Source of the DNA: an uncultured Faecalibacterium sp.
GTDB taxonomy: Bacteria; Bacillota; Clostridia; Oscillospirales; Ruminococcaceae
DNA length: 5,747 nt
Direction: 5' to 3'
Assembly: GCA_937915335.1 (NCBI GenBank)
Contig: CALDLZ010000299.1
Coordinates: forward strand, 1-5,747
Each line of letters begins with the position of its first letter. The stretch's first letter is position 1. Under the pieces are notes generated by a model. That model ran no database searches. It was not told where the DNA came from and was given only the letters and a program-made list of their open reading frames with translations. Both the position numbers and the translations under genes were made by a program. This document shows positions 5,511-5,747 of this stretch, piece by piece.

Positions 5511-5532
5511 GCCGAACTAAGGAAAAGGGAAA

Positions 5533-5747
5533 TTAGGCGTTCGCCTGAGCTGCAGCAACAGCGCATGCAACAGTAGCGCCAACCATGGGGTTGTTGCCCA
5601 TGCCGATCAGACCCATCATCTCAACGTGTGCGGGCACGGAGGAAGAACCTGCGAACTGGGCGTCGCCGTGGACGCGGCCCAGAGAGTCGGTCAGGCCGTA
5701 GCTGGCGGGGCCGGCTGCCACGTTATCGGGGTGTAGGGTACGGCCCG
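5533..5747 (-). CDS. C-terminal 70 residues of an unidentified protein
   Basis: The reading frame is open from the right edge to a TAA at 5533-5535 and is followed by a good intrinsic terminator, so it is the end of a real gene. The visible part starts GRTLHPDNVAAGPASYGLTD, continues SLGRVHGDAQFAGSSSVPAH and VEMMGLIGMGNNPMVGATVA, and ends CAVAAAQANA. It is rich in Gly, Ala and Met, and the last 30 residues could be a buried or membrane-type helix-loop segment. The codon use matches its neighbours. I do not recognise the family. An internal GTG at 5719-5721 is not a credible start, because no ribosome binding site precedes it and the frame continues upstream. Confidence 0.72.
   Translation of the reverse strand, partial: GRTLHPDNVAAGPASYGLTDSLGRVHGDAQFAGSSSVPAHVEMMGLIGMGNNPMVGATVACAVAAAQANA

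Overview
The window looks like a stretch of chromosome from a GC-rich, anaerobic, Gram-positive gut bacterium of the Oscillospiraceae/Ruminococcaceae type (Faecalibacterium or a relative is my best guess). The taxon is inferred from the gene families, strong GGAGG ribosome binding sites and a secreted flavin-dependent reductase without haem; no rRNA or other marker gene is present. I see no mobile element, CRISPR array, tRNA or rRNA gene.

Layout. (a) 1-1778, minus strand: a membrane-fusion (HlyD/MacA-like) adaptor followed after 12 bases by the start of a MacB/LolD-type ABC ATPase that runs off the left edge. This is the front of an export operon. (b) 1779-2088: a divergent control region. 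It holds a good sigma-70-type promoter for the exporter, a GC-rich hairpin and two small dyads in the exporter leader, and on the other side a BirA-type biotin operator lying on the -35 box of the bioY promoter. (c) 2089-3044, plus strand: bioY (biotin ECF transporter S component) and, overlapping it by 4 bases, a cysteine-rich DUF1284 protein; a strong terminator follows. (d) 3115-5402, minus strand: a secreted FMN-binding/FAD-dependent fumarate-reductase-like protein followed, with a 4-base overlap, by a membrane-anchored NusG domain II protein. (e) 5474-5747: an intrinsic terminator and the last 70 residues of a minus-strand gene I could not identify.

How the genes work together. bioY and the DUF1284 gene form one unit that should be switched off by biotin-loaded BirA, which ties an uncharacterised, probably metal- or Fe-S-binding protein to biotin supply. 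The reductase and NusG_II pair fits the scheme in which an ApbE-flavinylated extracellular reductase takes electrons from the membrane and reduces a small unsaturated acid such as fumarate. The adaptor and ABC ATPase would export an unknown substrate.

Points most worth a second look: the BirA operator controlling a DUF1284 gene; a BioY in which the usual Asp of the D-x-x-K motif is Ala; an adaptor whose lipoyl/beta-barrel core is duplicated in tandem; and the translationally coupled flavinylated reductase/NusG_II pair.
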